NCBI GenBank assembly: GCA_033980235.1
Contig: CM067067.1
Location: 8,516,047-8,580,046 of the forward strand
DNA: 64,000 bases
From: Diadema setosum
Lineage: Eukaryota; Echinodermata; Echinoidea; Diadematoida; Diadematidae
Direction: 5' to 3'
This document shows, piece by piece, positions 34,191-46,100 of this stretch; position 1 is the first letter of the stretch; each line of letters opens with the position of its first letter. A model generated the notes under the pieces. It made no database searches. It was not told the DNA's origin and saw only the letters and a program-made list of their open reading frames with translations. The position numbers and the translations under genes were made by a program.

Positions 34191-34194
34191 TTAA

Positions 34195-37087
34195 AGTAAC
34201 TTTACAGGAGTCACAATAGACTGTATGTAACTACACAAGTGACTTCTCTAAATGATTCCTTCCCAAGTTCCTACACATAGTAATATGTAAGTGTAGTGCA
34301 TAGTGTGGTATTTGCAGCACTATGATCAATCCCTATTTGCCCTCTAGGCCTCTTGCCAGAGGCAATATTTTAGTATGTTTGCTCTTGTTGACTTGATATT
34401 TCAGGGGGGATGAAATTGTTTGTTGTGTGGTGTGACAAATTGTGTTTAAATGTTATGTCAACTGAATGTACTCCTGTCACTATCAGTAAACATAAACTTT
34501 GATACACTGAGTGCATGGTAGTTTTGGAGTTAAACCATATTCAGGGCAAGGCACTTTGGGATCCATGGGGGCAAAATGCATGATGGGGTAGCCAAAACCA
34601 GACCGCCCAACCGTTCTGAATTTTGAGGAAAAATCTGAATTTTGATCATTCCCAGCTCATGATTCAGGAGTTTCCTATTTTCCATTGAATATTTTACCAC
34701 ACGCTCCTATGGGATCTGCTCTTTCCTTTCTACTTTTGGGCAAAATCATCCCTATGTTTTCGGTCAGAAAGGTTGGGAGGTCTGCAAAACTTTTGAAAAC
34801 ATGGTTCACATTTTCATTTCATTTTATAAACATGTGTTCATTCTCAAACCATTATTGTTTAGGTATGCATGCATGAGAATGCAGAAGCACTGCATAGTAG
34901 TCGACCATAGGTGTATTGAAAATCAGATTCATCTTTGAAGACATGAAAGCTAAACATGATGCAAGCTTCCAATAAAGTGGTTTAGAAAGTTACTTTTATC
35001 ACAGATTGTGCTTTCATCATTTTTATGATGTTTTTGCTCATTGTTTATTTTATTCTTATTTATTTATTTATTTTTTTGCTGTATCATAGTCAGCAAGTAC
35101 TGCTGGTAAAGTGTAATCCCTGTGTACACGTAGTATTTGACCACCTCAAATCTTCCCTGTACCACGTATTCTTCCTCTTCTGTTACTTCGTATTAGTGTT
35201 GGTGTAGAACATGTTTCAGTTGCTTTGATGTGCAAGTTTCATTCATCCTGGCAAACCTCGAGTTCCCAATAATCTCTCGGAATACAAATGGGAAAGTAAC
35301 ATCCTGTTTACACAGGTGATATCACCAGGAAATATCCATGTGCGTACAATGTACATCGTACCAAGTCGGACTGGCTCGACCACTAGATTCTTCCCTGTCA
35401 CTGCATGACTACGTCTGTCATCGTTACTTGGATTAGCTCTTTTGTTTCTTGTAGCTAGCCGTGCTTACAAACTCTATAATTTTCAATTTCTGCATAAATC
35501 TGCTTCATTCGCTGCAAGAATAAATGAACATCATCCTATGAACTTAACAAAAAGAAGCCATAATGGCAACAACAACAACAAAATCATTGTCCAAAAATGT
35601 TAGTGGATTAGTTAGATTAGATGCTGTATTAGTCTTTCATACTTGATATGAAAACTTCTGTTTACATTATCTGCTGTCTCATTCTTGTTCTGGGTTTTAT
35701 TTAAAAAAGAAAAACAGTTTTGAAAGTTGTTATCTTCAAAATCATATAACATAAAAAAAAAATAAAGTATCTGGGAAAAAAATCTAATTAAGGGGTGCAA
35801 CTTTCTCTGCACACCCCTAAAAAATCTGTTAATAAATAGAGCTGTAGAAACTATGTGGTAGGTTCCATGGTTTGGGCAGAAATTTGTACACTTGGAAAAC
35901 TTTGCAGTTGCTCAAGTTATAGAACTGTTGAATATTAATGAAACTTCTCGAGTGAGCAACTAACTCTTTTACTTGTCCTTCGCAACTAACTCTGGCACTT
36001 GTCTTAACCTCACATTTCTTTATCCTTATCTTCTTTGTTATTATGTATGCCGTTCTGATATTTCTTGTGTTTTTGATATCATGCAATTTCACATTTGATT
36101 CCTGTTATGCATACCCTTGTCAATGGCCATGTGCTTTGGTAAGTTTATATTATAAGATATTATTTTATGTTAGACTACAATGTACACACATGTGTATTTG
36201 ACGAGTAGACACAGAAAGATAGTGCCATTTTATTTGTATGTGTGGGAAAAAAAAGACCAAAAAAAAATAAAAGAAGAGGAAGCATTAAAATGCAATGCAC
36301 AATTTACACTCATTTTATTTCTTATTTCTAGAATGTCGTGAGATACAAGTTTGATATAAATTATAGAATCTCCCTATAAATTAAAATTGCTAATAGATAA
36401 TGCAAATTGATAATCTGAAGTATGATGTAGATTACAGAATTCTGAAAATTTATCATCAAACTTGAAAAACCATATGGTCTGTCACAGTATGTATTAGTGT
36501 GTTCCAATATGTCCTATGTTGTTGAGTCACTCTGGGAATAAAATGATGAGTTCTAATGCGATTTGAATGTGGCAAAATCAGACATTTTTTTTTTTTTTTT
36601 TTTTTTGCCTGGGGAGCCCAATGCTGTAATCAATTCCTGTTCTTGCTTCTTTGCTTGGGACGAGGTGCTGACCTCGTTACTGTTTATTAATCTGTGCCGA
36701 ATGCACTTGCCACCTGTTTTAATTATTTGGGGGCCAAATGTTCACAGGAAATCGGCAGCATACTGACAAGTGTGACAGCTAGATTGTGCCACTTGTGCCA
36801 TCCGTGGCTCATGGTATTAGACTTTAATTAAGGTTCAGTTGACACAGGAGATGGTACGGGTGTGAACAGGGGGAGATGCCCCCATATGCAATCAGACAGT
36901 CCCAAAATACAAGCCAATGGTGAACAAATCATGTTACTATTTGAGCTCTGGATTGATTTCAAGATTCTAACTTCAGTACTGCCAAACACCAATTCTGCAA
37001 ATGGACAGGAATTCCCCAAAAGTTATTATTTCAAGTGGAAACGAAGTATAGTTATGCAATGGCTGTTAGAGGATCTCTCCCAGTATA
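34195..37087 (+). other. LASP intron 4, no further exon seen
   Basis: AT-rich. A fold-back with 21-bp imperfect arms lies at 34599-34619 and 34764-34784 (CAGACCGCCCAACC / GGTTGGGAGGTCTG). A T-run is at 36585-36606. Confidence 0.45.
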
Positions 37088-37091
37088 TTAA

Positions 37092-37489
37092 AGGGTGTGT
37101 ACAGTTCTGGTCGAGGTGAGGAGTTAGCATTTCACATTTTGCGAGATATTCTGAAACCACTCTATGAGATGTCAAAGAGCATGCAATTCTAAGGGGTATC
37201 AAAAGTTTATTTGATGAAAATCGGTTTTGAAATGGCTGAGATATCCAAAAACAAGGTGAAACAAAGAGATCCTGATAAAAGGCATGGCATGTCGCCTTTT
37301 GTTATTATCACTTTTTTTGATATCTCAGCCATTTGAAAAACAATTTTCATCAAATAAACGTTGAATCCTAAGTTATTAAAATTACATGCTCTTTCATATT
37401 TCAAAAGAGGTTTCTCATCATCTCACTTAGGAATGTTAAAAACATGAATCCCCACCTCAACCAGTACTGTACAGTCCCTTTAACAAACC
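37092..37489. mobile_element. TTAA-type MITE, family 2, copy A (398 bp)
   Basis: TTAA at 37088-37091 and 37490-37493. Left end AGGGTGTGTACAGTTCTGG; right end CCAGTACTGTACAGTCCCT. The element is one long imperfect palindrome: GATGAAAATCGGTTTTGAAA in the left half has its complement in the right half. It lies about 430 bp before LASP exon 5, in the opposite orientation to copy B. Confidence 0.9.
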
Positions 37490-37915
37490 ATAAACATCAT
37501 TGCGGTTACAAGTACAAAAATTCCATAAACAATTCTGTTGTTTCAAACATTGATTACTCAGCAGTCACTCCTCAACATCCTGTGCTAACATGGTGTACAT
37601 TCATGTAACTTTTCATTTTAAGCCAGCCAACTTCTTACTAATTTTGTTTATTTGCATGTGTTGCATGGCAGCTGATTTTTCTCCACCCTGCGGCAACTTG
37701 ACTGCTCCTGTACTACTTCCGCCACTTCTGATGCTGCGCCTCTTCATATCAAAACGTTGCTGGAATATTTCGGACCCCAACGCCGCCAATTTTCCCCTCC
37801 TTCTGGCCATGCAAAATATTCAATGCAATCCATCCCGGCTGCCGTTCTTTCTTACACTCTGATTAATTTGACAACTGTCGGTCCACTCTGCTTTCTGCGC
37901 ATCAATGCTATGTAG

Positions 37916-38050
37916 TGCGCAAGGGCAACATCCACATACGACAGAATGACTTAAAAACCATTGCCAATCCATCTCAATTGCCTGTTGCCCATCACTATCA
38001 ACCACCCACATCACCAGATGACTATGATCCAGTTCAGCAGTTTGAATCAG
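37916..38050 (+). CDS. LASP1: LASP exon 5 (linker, 45 codons, phase 1-1)
   Basis: Acceptor with CTGCTTTCTGCGCATCAATGC then TATGTAG; donor TCAG/GTACCT. The exon enters and leaves in phase 1, exactly as required by exon 4. Across the junction it reads V, then RKGNIHIRQNDLKTIANPSQ, LPVAHHYQPPTSPDDYDPVQ and QFES. This polar, Pro/Gln/Tyr-rich character matches the disordered linker between nebulin repeats and SH3 in LASP proteins. Being a multiple of three (135 nt) it could be skipped without breaking the frame. I cannot confirm it by homology. Confidence 0.75.
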
Positions 38051-38059
38051 GTACCTACT

Positions 38060-39640
38060 TCATATGCCGCTACCATTTTCAGTTTCAGTGTATTTTGTTT
38101 CTCCACATGAACAAGTGAAGTCATTTCGAAAATTCAACAACGTTCTCATGATAATGTAAATGAGGGTAATTAAAAGAGTTTTGAAAGGAAATAGAAATAG
38201 TTACATATAATGCAATGAAATACATTTTATAGCATCTTAATGTACAGATTGAGGAGGCGGTAATGGATAAGCAGTTGCTTGACCAGGATAACAGACTGGG
38301 TAATATGCTGAAACATTTTTGATTTCCTTTCTTTTGAGTTAACCAAACTCTACCATCTGAGATAAATAGTCTACCAAACATTTAGCGTACAATAACATAG
38401 ATTGAGCAAATGTAGAAGCACATGGTTGCTTGAATCTTGATTTCCTGTCATGTGACTTCCTCTGCCGGGTTTCATGAAGAATTCACTCTTTTTTTCCAGG
38501 AATAAAGCAAAGTACGAAATGAAATCGAAACATAATGCAAGCATGACTCGGTATACCTTGTGGCTATTCTTGCTATGATGATGACAGTATCAATTTGCAA
38601 AGCCTTCATATTGTTCTGTTCTGTCCATTTCCTGGTTAAATCATTTTCTGCAAAGACTTTTGTGTTATTACTTCAGAAGTTCAAGCTCATCGCTGTTTGT
38701 ATACTCAATGCAGTATTATGTTAAAAATTCCCCCTGCTTGAGTTGAATATTTTGCATATCTTCCACCTAGGAATCTTCCTTCTTTCTAAACCACAGTAAA
38801 ATAAAAAGGCATCAATGAAATGTGGAGAACACAGTGTAAATATCCATAACAATAACATCAAAACTGTAGGGGAATTGTTTCATGTCTTTGTTGTTTTCTG
38901 CACAATGATTATGCAGGTAATAATATTTAAAGGTCTCTGCATTTCACAAGATATAATCACAAGAACACTCCCTCAGTCATACATGTAAATATCATGCATA
39001 TTGCACATGTGGTACTAATGCCGGCAGAATATTGTTATGTCCCGCCAGGTTCTAGATGATTTGGCCCTCCATTCCGTCAATGACTGACGGTTTTCCCCTT
39101 CCACACCTGCTGCAGCTAAATCCAACATGTCAAATTGTGACTGAATCATCCAGTCGCTCCCAGCGCCATTAATCAAATAATTTCTGGGAGTCGCAATCTA
39201 CGGACTAGGAGAGGGGAATGAAAGATTAGTTCTTGGACAGACAGTAGACAAACAAGCAAGCCAAACCATCTTTGAAAAGAAATTGTACGTTGATATGTTT
39301 GCAATTAACCTCTTCTGTCTTAACATATGACAATAACCTGGTGAGACTATATTTTTTGTAGAAAGACAGGAGAAAACTTGTGAAAGAGATGGGCTTGCAA
39401 AATACATATGGCATTGATACAATATTCTCTCAAATGCTTCACATTGTATGCAGTGATTCCATGTACATAATGGTGTTTATGCTTCATGTCTACCAGTGAA
39501 TATATACCTGTCTACATTTTCTCATGTTATTTGTTTCCTAAGATGTACTGTAGTATCTATTCAATCAGTTGTTTCTTCTCTTTCTTTGTTATTGGTAGTG
39601 TGAGTCTTTTACATTTCTGTTAACTTTTTCCTTCATCCGT
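38060..39640 (+). other. LASP intron, no exon or complete element seen
   Basis: AT-rich unique-looking sequence; a few acceptor-like sites (for example CTGCTGCAG at 39115) are followed by early stops with no donor. Confidence 0.45.
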
Positions 39641-39661
39641 CCCCCTTGTGCAATCACGCAG

Positions 39662-39682
39662 TCACAGGATTTAGCTTCACAC
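39662..39682 (+). CDS. LASP1: Candidate LASP 21-nt microexon (phase 1-1)
   Basis: Strong acceptor (long pyrimidine tract, ACGCAG) and a consensus donor (CAC/GTAAGT) bracket exactly 21 nt. In the LASP phase (1 in, 1 out) it would add seven residues, VTGFSFT, with no stop. Microexons of this kind are typical of tissue-specific isoforms in cytoskeletal adaptors. It could also be chance, since only 21 nt are judged. Confidence 0.42.
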
Positions 39683-39740
39683 GTAAGTTATGCAAATTAT
39701 GCTCACAAGTAGCACCCATCTCATGTGTAGCAAATCGCCA

Positions 39741-39827
39741 TGTGCCCGGCAGAACAACACGAACACAGGCGAGGTGCGTGTTATACTTGCGTGCCTTGCG
39801 TGCATTTGTGTCGTTCTGCCGGGCACA
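39741..39827. repeat. 87-bp hairpin element TGTGCCCGGCAGAAC...
   Basis: Left arm TGTGCCCGGCAGAACAACAC; the right arm TCGTTCTGCCGGGCACA is its near-perfect complement. The interior is CpG-rich (GTGCGTG, CTTGCGTGCCTTGCGTGC), so the whole can fold as one stem. It starts 58 bases after the candidate microexon. Probably a very short MITE. Confidence 0.75.
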
Positions 39828-39839
39828 CAACGAAATTTA

Positions 39840-42620
39840 CTTTCCTTTCCTGTCAAGATACTTTTATTTTTGTTCTTTCTTTTTGTCATCTAGTGTCATG
39901 TCTTGATGTCAACTTCTTCATGTGTATCATGTGTTCTACATATGATCTTAGTCCTGTTTGTGTTGTTGTTGAATGTCTTTCACTGCAAATTTTATCTGAT
40001 ACCATGTATTTGATAATATGTGCTTTTAGTGATTTCTGATTTAGCTGTGTGTTCTAAAAAAAGAAAAGGAAAAAAAAGGAAAGAGGAAAAACATTAGTTA
40101 AACACTAGAACATGAATGAAGCAGCTCTTTCCCACACTTGTATTTGCATGTCTTAGGTTCCATGCAGATGCATCTGAGCCCCTGGCCTGCTCAAGACATT
40201 GATGCACTGCCTTCCACAAACAATAAAAACAAATCCAAACAGCTGTAGGGAAAGCCCCCAAGTTCTGGAGTGACTTTGTAATAATATGCAACAAGTTACT
40301 TGTCTTCTCTTTCTGAAATAAGAAAGGATTAGATAGTTACTGTGATGTACCTGTTGTGTGTTGCCATGTTTGTCCGCGATGCTCAGAGGCAGATAAGCTA
40401 GTGTGTACTGCTTGTTGATTTTGCACATAGCTGAGAAGTTGTACATATATACATTAGGTTGACTCAGTGGTGTGAGAGCGTGCTGTGAAAATGCCAGTGC
40501 TGGGGGTTCCTGAGCTTGCTGCATCTCATCTGCTGTAACTGTAAGGCCCTGCTCTTGATGGAAAGTGTAGCAGATTGGATTAATTACCCGGAATGAGCCT
40601 GCATTACTGTGAGCTATTCACCCTCGCTTTTTCAACGATGGTGTGATGCCTTTGAAAAAAACAAAACAAACGAACCACACCTTACAGTACAAGGCTGTCT
40701 TGTTGGCAGTACCTGTGAAATTGACAAGTTAATGGTAAATTAGGGTCTTGAATTCACATCCTCTGCAATTTGCTACAAATGTCATTCCCAAAACAGAACA
40801 GCCACGAGCCCATGAAGAGTCTGTAATGCCTATTAGTTTACACGACAGCGGAGTTCTCTTAAAATGCCACCTGATTGTATTATGCTGTAGGCCTGCTAAA
40901 GGATTCACTTTTACATACTATCAGTATCCAATAGCATGTTATACTTAAGACTATATTCATGTATTTCACATAGGTGTTTTTTTTTTTGCCCCACAAATTT
41001 CATGAATCAGCTGATATTCCAAAACTCATTGCATGCTGGAATATTACTCTTTATTTTAATAGCACAAACATAATGCACATTATGTCATGGTAACTTTGCT
41101 TCAAAAAGGTATGATATTCACTTCTCATTTCCTCACTGTGGCTCCTAATGAATAAAGGTAGTATGGGCTATTAGCCCATTGGGTGCTGGGTTTCGAAAAA
41201 CTGATAGGTGCAAGAGAATATTTCCTGACTTTTTTCCATGATCGAAGAAGTGTAGCAAGGATTAGCTTTTCATGAATACTGTACCTTCATATACATTGCA
41301 GGAGCAGAGTATAATTTTATTGGGTAATAGGCCCTATATATCATCTCAGCCTGAAAGAAAATGTGATGGTTTTTAAAAGGGTGAAGAAAATATTCTGTGC
41401 CCCATTCCTACAGCTAGGCATCTTATCGTGGGCCTATCTTGGCCAGGCTTTAAGTTCATTATTTGTTCATTCACATGTGGCAAAAACCAGTCTCTGTAGC
41501 TCGAAGGATGTACAAGTGTAAGGGTAGCCACTGGCCAGTGCCATTCCAATGTGTATAGATCTGTACTACTGTGATTTACTTGATTTAAAGGGCTAGCAAA
41601 TTGGCCACCTCGCCCTAGCATCTAATGGACAGCAAGGATGTGTGTTATTGCGAGATCTAAACCGGTGGATTTTGATGATCCAGCAACCTCTTGAACGTCA
41701 GGTCAGACCCCTTTTCATTTCTGACAAGTAATCACTTGAAGATCTCTGATACATGTGTAAACTTTATATGTCTGGTATTTTTGTGGATGTTGTTTTTTTT
41801 TTTTTTTCTGTGAAATGATGTCTCCCACTGGTACATACAGTATCCCCAATAGCAGGAAGGGGATTCCTCCAATTCAAGTTTCATCCTACTTTGCATAAAG
41901 AAAGCTTGTTATTTCAGGCTATCAGTTAGGAGGAAAAGGAACCCGAATATGTATTAGTTTTGCTTATTTACTTCTCTGAACTGCCGCGAAAGTTGTTTAT
42001 GCACGCATGTAAGGAAATGAAAGAGGCGCAGTTTCCACACTCGTGCAATTGGAGCTTGTCTCAGCTCATTTCTCCCCCCAAGGATACTCGTGTAGAGGAA
42101 CGGGGGTAGTGGCACTTGTCATATCGATTCAAACGGGGAAGGAAGAGCCAGGCACATCCGTGGTGACAGTTCCTCCTTGGAGTGATAGATTTTTCTGCAT
42201 TTTTGAATTCCTGGAGACAGAAAGGGGAGCTTTCTGCAAGAAGCTTTCCATCAAGACTAATTGATGAATGAGGGGTTGGCCGAGCAAGGGCTCATATACT
42301 CTAGTTTACTCTGTCAGAAGATTACAGGGAAGAAGGAGGAAACAGGAAAAGATGCTTCCTCTGTGCATGATTTCTTGTTAACTATTGTGGTATGAAATTA
42401 CATACAACGTAGCTGTATTATATGTTCATCATGCATTGCAATGGACATTCGGGGGTAGTGAGATATAAAGTTGTCCTGTTCAATGAACCGTGATTGCATG
42501 CATAAAGAGTGCACTGGGTTTTACCACTGACATCTGTTTAGTACATAATAGTTGTGATATTCATATTCACACAGTCATCCAGTTGTACTTCACCATTCAA
42601 ATGGAGGTCTGTGCATGTGT
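39840..42620 (+). other. LASP intron, no exon or element supported
   Basis: AT-rich unique-looking sequence with short A- and T-runs. A 123-codon minus-strand frame (40153-40524) has no support beyond its length. Confidence 0.45.
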
Positions 42621-42626
42621 GCTTAA

Positions 42627-43186
42627 AGGACAAGTCCACCTTCATACACATAAGGATTGAGAGAATGCAGCAATATTAGTAGAACACATCAGTGAAAGTT
42701 TGAAGAAAATTGGACAATCTGTTCAAAAGCTATGAACATTTTAAGTATCTGCACAGTCACTGCTGGAAGAGAAGACTACTACAGTGTATTGATGTCACAT
42801 GCGTACAACTATATGAGGAAAATAAAAAGAGAATTTCACAAAACTTTACTTTTTTAATAAAGTCCACATTTCTTCGACTTGCTACTGATGTATGTTAAGG
42901 GTAATATTATTCCCCCTGCCTTCTGAAAGAGAGAAGTCAAGAGTTCTTTTGTTATGCGAGAAAAATGAAAATATGTTGAATTTTCTTTATTCTTTCTTTA
43001 TATTGTTGTACTCATGTGACATCACAAGCTATAGTGGTCTTTTCATCCAGACGTGACTGAGCAGAAACTTCAAAAATTTATAACTTTTGAACGGATTGTC
43101 CAATTTTGCTCAAACTCTCACTGATGTGTTCTACTAATATTGCTGCATTCACTCAACCCACATGTCTATGGAGGTGAACTTGTCCT
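42627..43186. mobile_element. TTAA-type MITE, family 1, copy A (560 bp)
   Basis: TTAA at 42623-42626 and 43187-43190. Ends AGGACAAGTCCACCTTCATA and its complement GAGGTGAACTTGTCCT. The halves are near-complementary over about 240 bases: GAATGCAGCAATATTAGTAG on the left mirrors CTACTAATATTGCTGCATTC on the right. It can fold into a very long hairpin. No coding capacity. Confidence 0.92.
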
Positions 43187-43199
43187 TTAAGCACAGTTC

Positions 43200-46100
43200 C
43201 CAAATAGTTATTATCAATATAGCACTTTCTGTAAGGCATGTTACAGGTTAGTGTTGGTAGTAGTATGTGTGGATAGGTGGAGGGGAGTGGGTATTAATTT
43301 TTAGTTCTATCTTGTGTTTGTTGTCAGATGATTTTGATATTCTTCTGTCATACACTACCTTATCTTAACAGTAGCTTTTGTAGTTGCTAACTTTCACTTT
43401 GCTTATGCTGTGTTCAGACAGATGGATTACAAACAGTCAAGATATTGTATTGAATACATGGATTGTCAAGCTGATACACCCACTGTTGGTAATGAAACTG
43501 TCAGTGCAGCAATTCCACTCAATAGCAAAGTAAATTTAGTAACTAGACCTCAAATGAATATTTTTGCCATGCACCTATTAAAATAACTTTCTTCGTCAAA
43601 AGGAATCTGAGTTCAGTCCAAATGCCTGACCGCTATTTCTCTTGTCTTCCTTTTTGTATGTAGTAAAGACAGCAAGAAACCAAAACTAAACTGAGACAAA
43701 CATGACAAATGAGGTTCATGGAAATGTAATGCTGCAATGTATAGAAACTGGGAAAAACCTTCAGGTTTCAGAAACCTCCTCACTCCTTTCGGGGTGCGGT
43801 GCTATGCCATTAGTGGTCTTCCAGTGCTTCAGGCAGAATCAATAGCCCTAATTGTCTATTCGTGCTTTGCTATTGATCTCTCCGCCTCATCTGAAATCTG
43901 CATGGTCCAGTGCAGGGTAGTTTTGTTTTCCCAGTCCTGCATTTTAAAGGGAAAGCAGAGATGAGGTTTATACTGAATCCCAAACTTGTTTATACAGTGG
44001 GTCTTTTTTATGTGATATGTGTATCCATTGATTTGTGGGAGGTTTGTTTCATGTATAAATCATGCTTTTTTCACTAACTGGAAGGTGTTAAAATGTGTTC
44101 CCATGAATGTGCAAAGTGCTGACTAATCAAAGCCATGGTGGTTGAATATTATTTTCTTGGCTTTGGTAGAAATTCTACTACCATTTTATCCTACATTCTG
44201 TGTTGGAAGTGGTTGATAAAGAGAGGTTGTTCTTCGTACGCATATCGTACACGTACATATATGAACAAATGTCATGAGTGCCAGGTTGATGCAGTGTGAA
44301 GTTAGCATGCTTCTGCATGAAGATTAAAATAAACTACGTACCAGTATTAATTAGGCAAGGTGACATTCTTGCTGATATCTTCTGCACAAGAACTCTAGTA
44401 ATATTTTTATTGGTTTGTTTATGTCACCAGCACCTAATAGTAATATGGCTCATTATCCCCCTCCCCCCCCCCCCCCCCCCGCAAAAAAAAAAGGAAGAAA
44501 GAAAGAAAGAAATGTTAGGTTTTTAGTAGCCGTACAGCATTCTTTGACTAGGTGGCATGCTTTGCATGATATGATCAGTAAACATGCCAGCCAGGCAGTG
44601 TATCCTATAAATGGTAGCAAGCTGCCAACCTCTCCTCCCCCACATCTTTCCCATCTAAATATTTCAGCAAAATGTATCACAGGGCTTTAACATGGAGTCA
44701 CCATCTATTTCTTTGAATACTGAAGCAACTGAAGAAGCTCGGGTCAGTACCAAATTGCATTACCAGATTGTACTCACCAAAGCTGGGATTCTGGCTCTTG
44801 TAGGGCCTTTATTAAATTATGGGATATGAATAATAGTTGATAGTGTGATGTTTGTATAAAAAGCTCAGTAATTTATTTAGATATTCATTGATATGATTGT
44901 CTCATGTTCAATCTGATCACTCCAGTGACTGGACAAATTTCACAGGACTTTGGTGTTCATAAATATTTGTGTGGGTGTGTGTGTGTGTGTGTGTGTTTGT
45001 GTGTGTGCATTTTTTTTTTTTAAAGAAGAATCAAACATGGAATGAAATTTTTGTATCAAACATGGCACTTTAGGCAAAATCCTTCCACCCCCCTCATCAC
45101 CACTTTCTCGTTTTCTGCACCAACCTGGGAATTGCTCCTGTCAGATATGAACAATACCCACCTCACAGCTGCTCAGCTGCATTGTTCCAGTAGTGTGCCT
45201 GGCAGTACTAGGTTTCCATTCCCTCACCCTCCCTCTTTTCAAAAAGGTGAAAAACCTGTCTTTCCATTCAGTCTCAGACTTTGACACTACGCCTTCCAGT
45301 TTGCCTTGGAAGCAGAGTGTTCATACAGTTTATGTGATCAATTTTGTACTGTACTGCCTCACAGGATTTTGAAACATGGAGTGAAAGTGCCAAATTTGTC
45401 CCCCTTTTTGTCAGAGAAAAAAAGGATTTTCATTTCTATGGTAGTGTGATACTTAATTATCTTGATTTCTATGTCATTTAGATTTTTAAGTTCACTTACA
45501 CCCCCACATTATTTTTTCCATCATTAAAAGAAGTAAATTCCTTACCTCATCTGTAGTAATGCTGAGCCGGTCACCGGATTCGGTCATTCAGCTTTCGTTG
45601 AAGGACAGTATGCGGAAAACAGGGATTTTCTAGGACTTGCATTCATTAATCTGAGTGAATACCTCAATTGTCAGTACCCAGTACCATGCTAAACAACAAT
45701 GACTGGATTGCCACAGCTCTTATAATTTCAGTACTGGTAGGTCTGTAGTTTAGCATACATGTACATGTAGGTGATATCATATCATGGAGTGTACAACCTG
45801 TTAATTGGGTTACAGGGTATAGGTACACTATACTTGTCAGTTTAATCTAAGAATGGGAGATACATATAATTTAAGGGTATTGTCCCTTAATGATTAAAAT
45901 GCGCATATATCTTGTATTCCATATCAGTCAGTTATGAAATTCAAAATGCCCTGCATTTCTTGGGAAAATTTAGTCACACATGTATTTGAGATTTCCTCTT
46001 ACAAATTCCATGGATACATTCATGTATAATGTGTGTGCTCTGAACTAAACCACTGTCGCATCTCGGGCACTGTGTGCTGTTTAGCTAGAATGTTGTGCTG

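Noticed and set aside
40153..40524. 123-codon minus-strand ORF
   Set aside because: Antisense within a LASP intron; no recognisable motif or good splice sites. Length alone is not enough in a search of both strands of 64 kb.
45113..45212. Possible linker exon (MNNTHLTAAQLHCSS...)
   Set aside because: The acceptor is acceptable, but the only donor leaves in phase 2, not the phase 1 that the other linker exons use.
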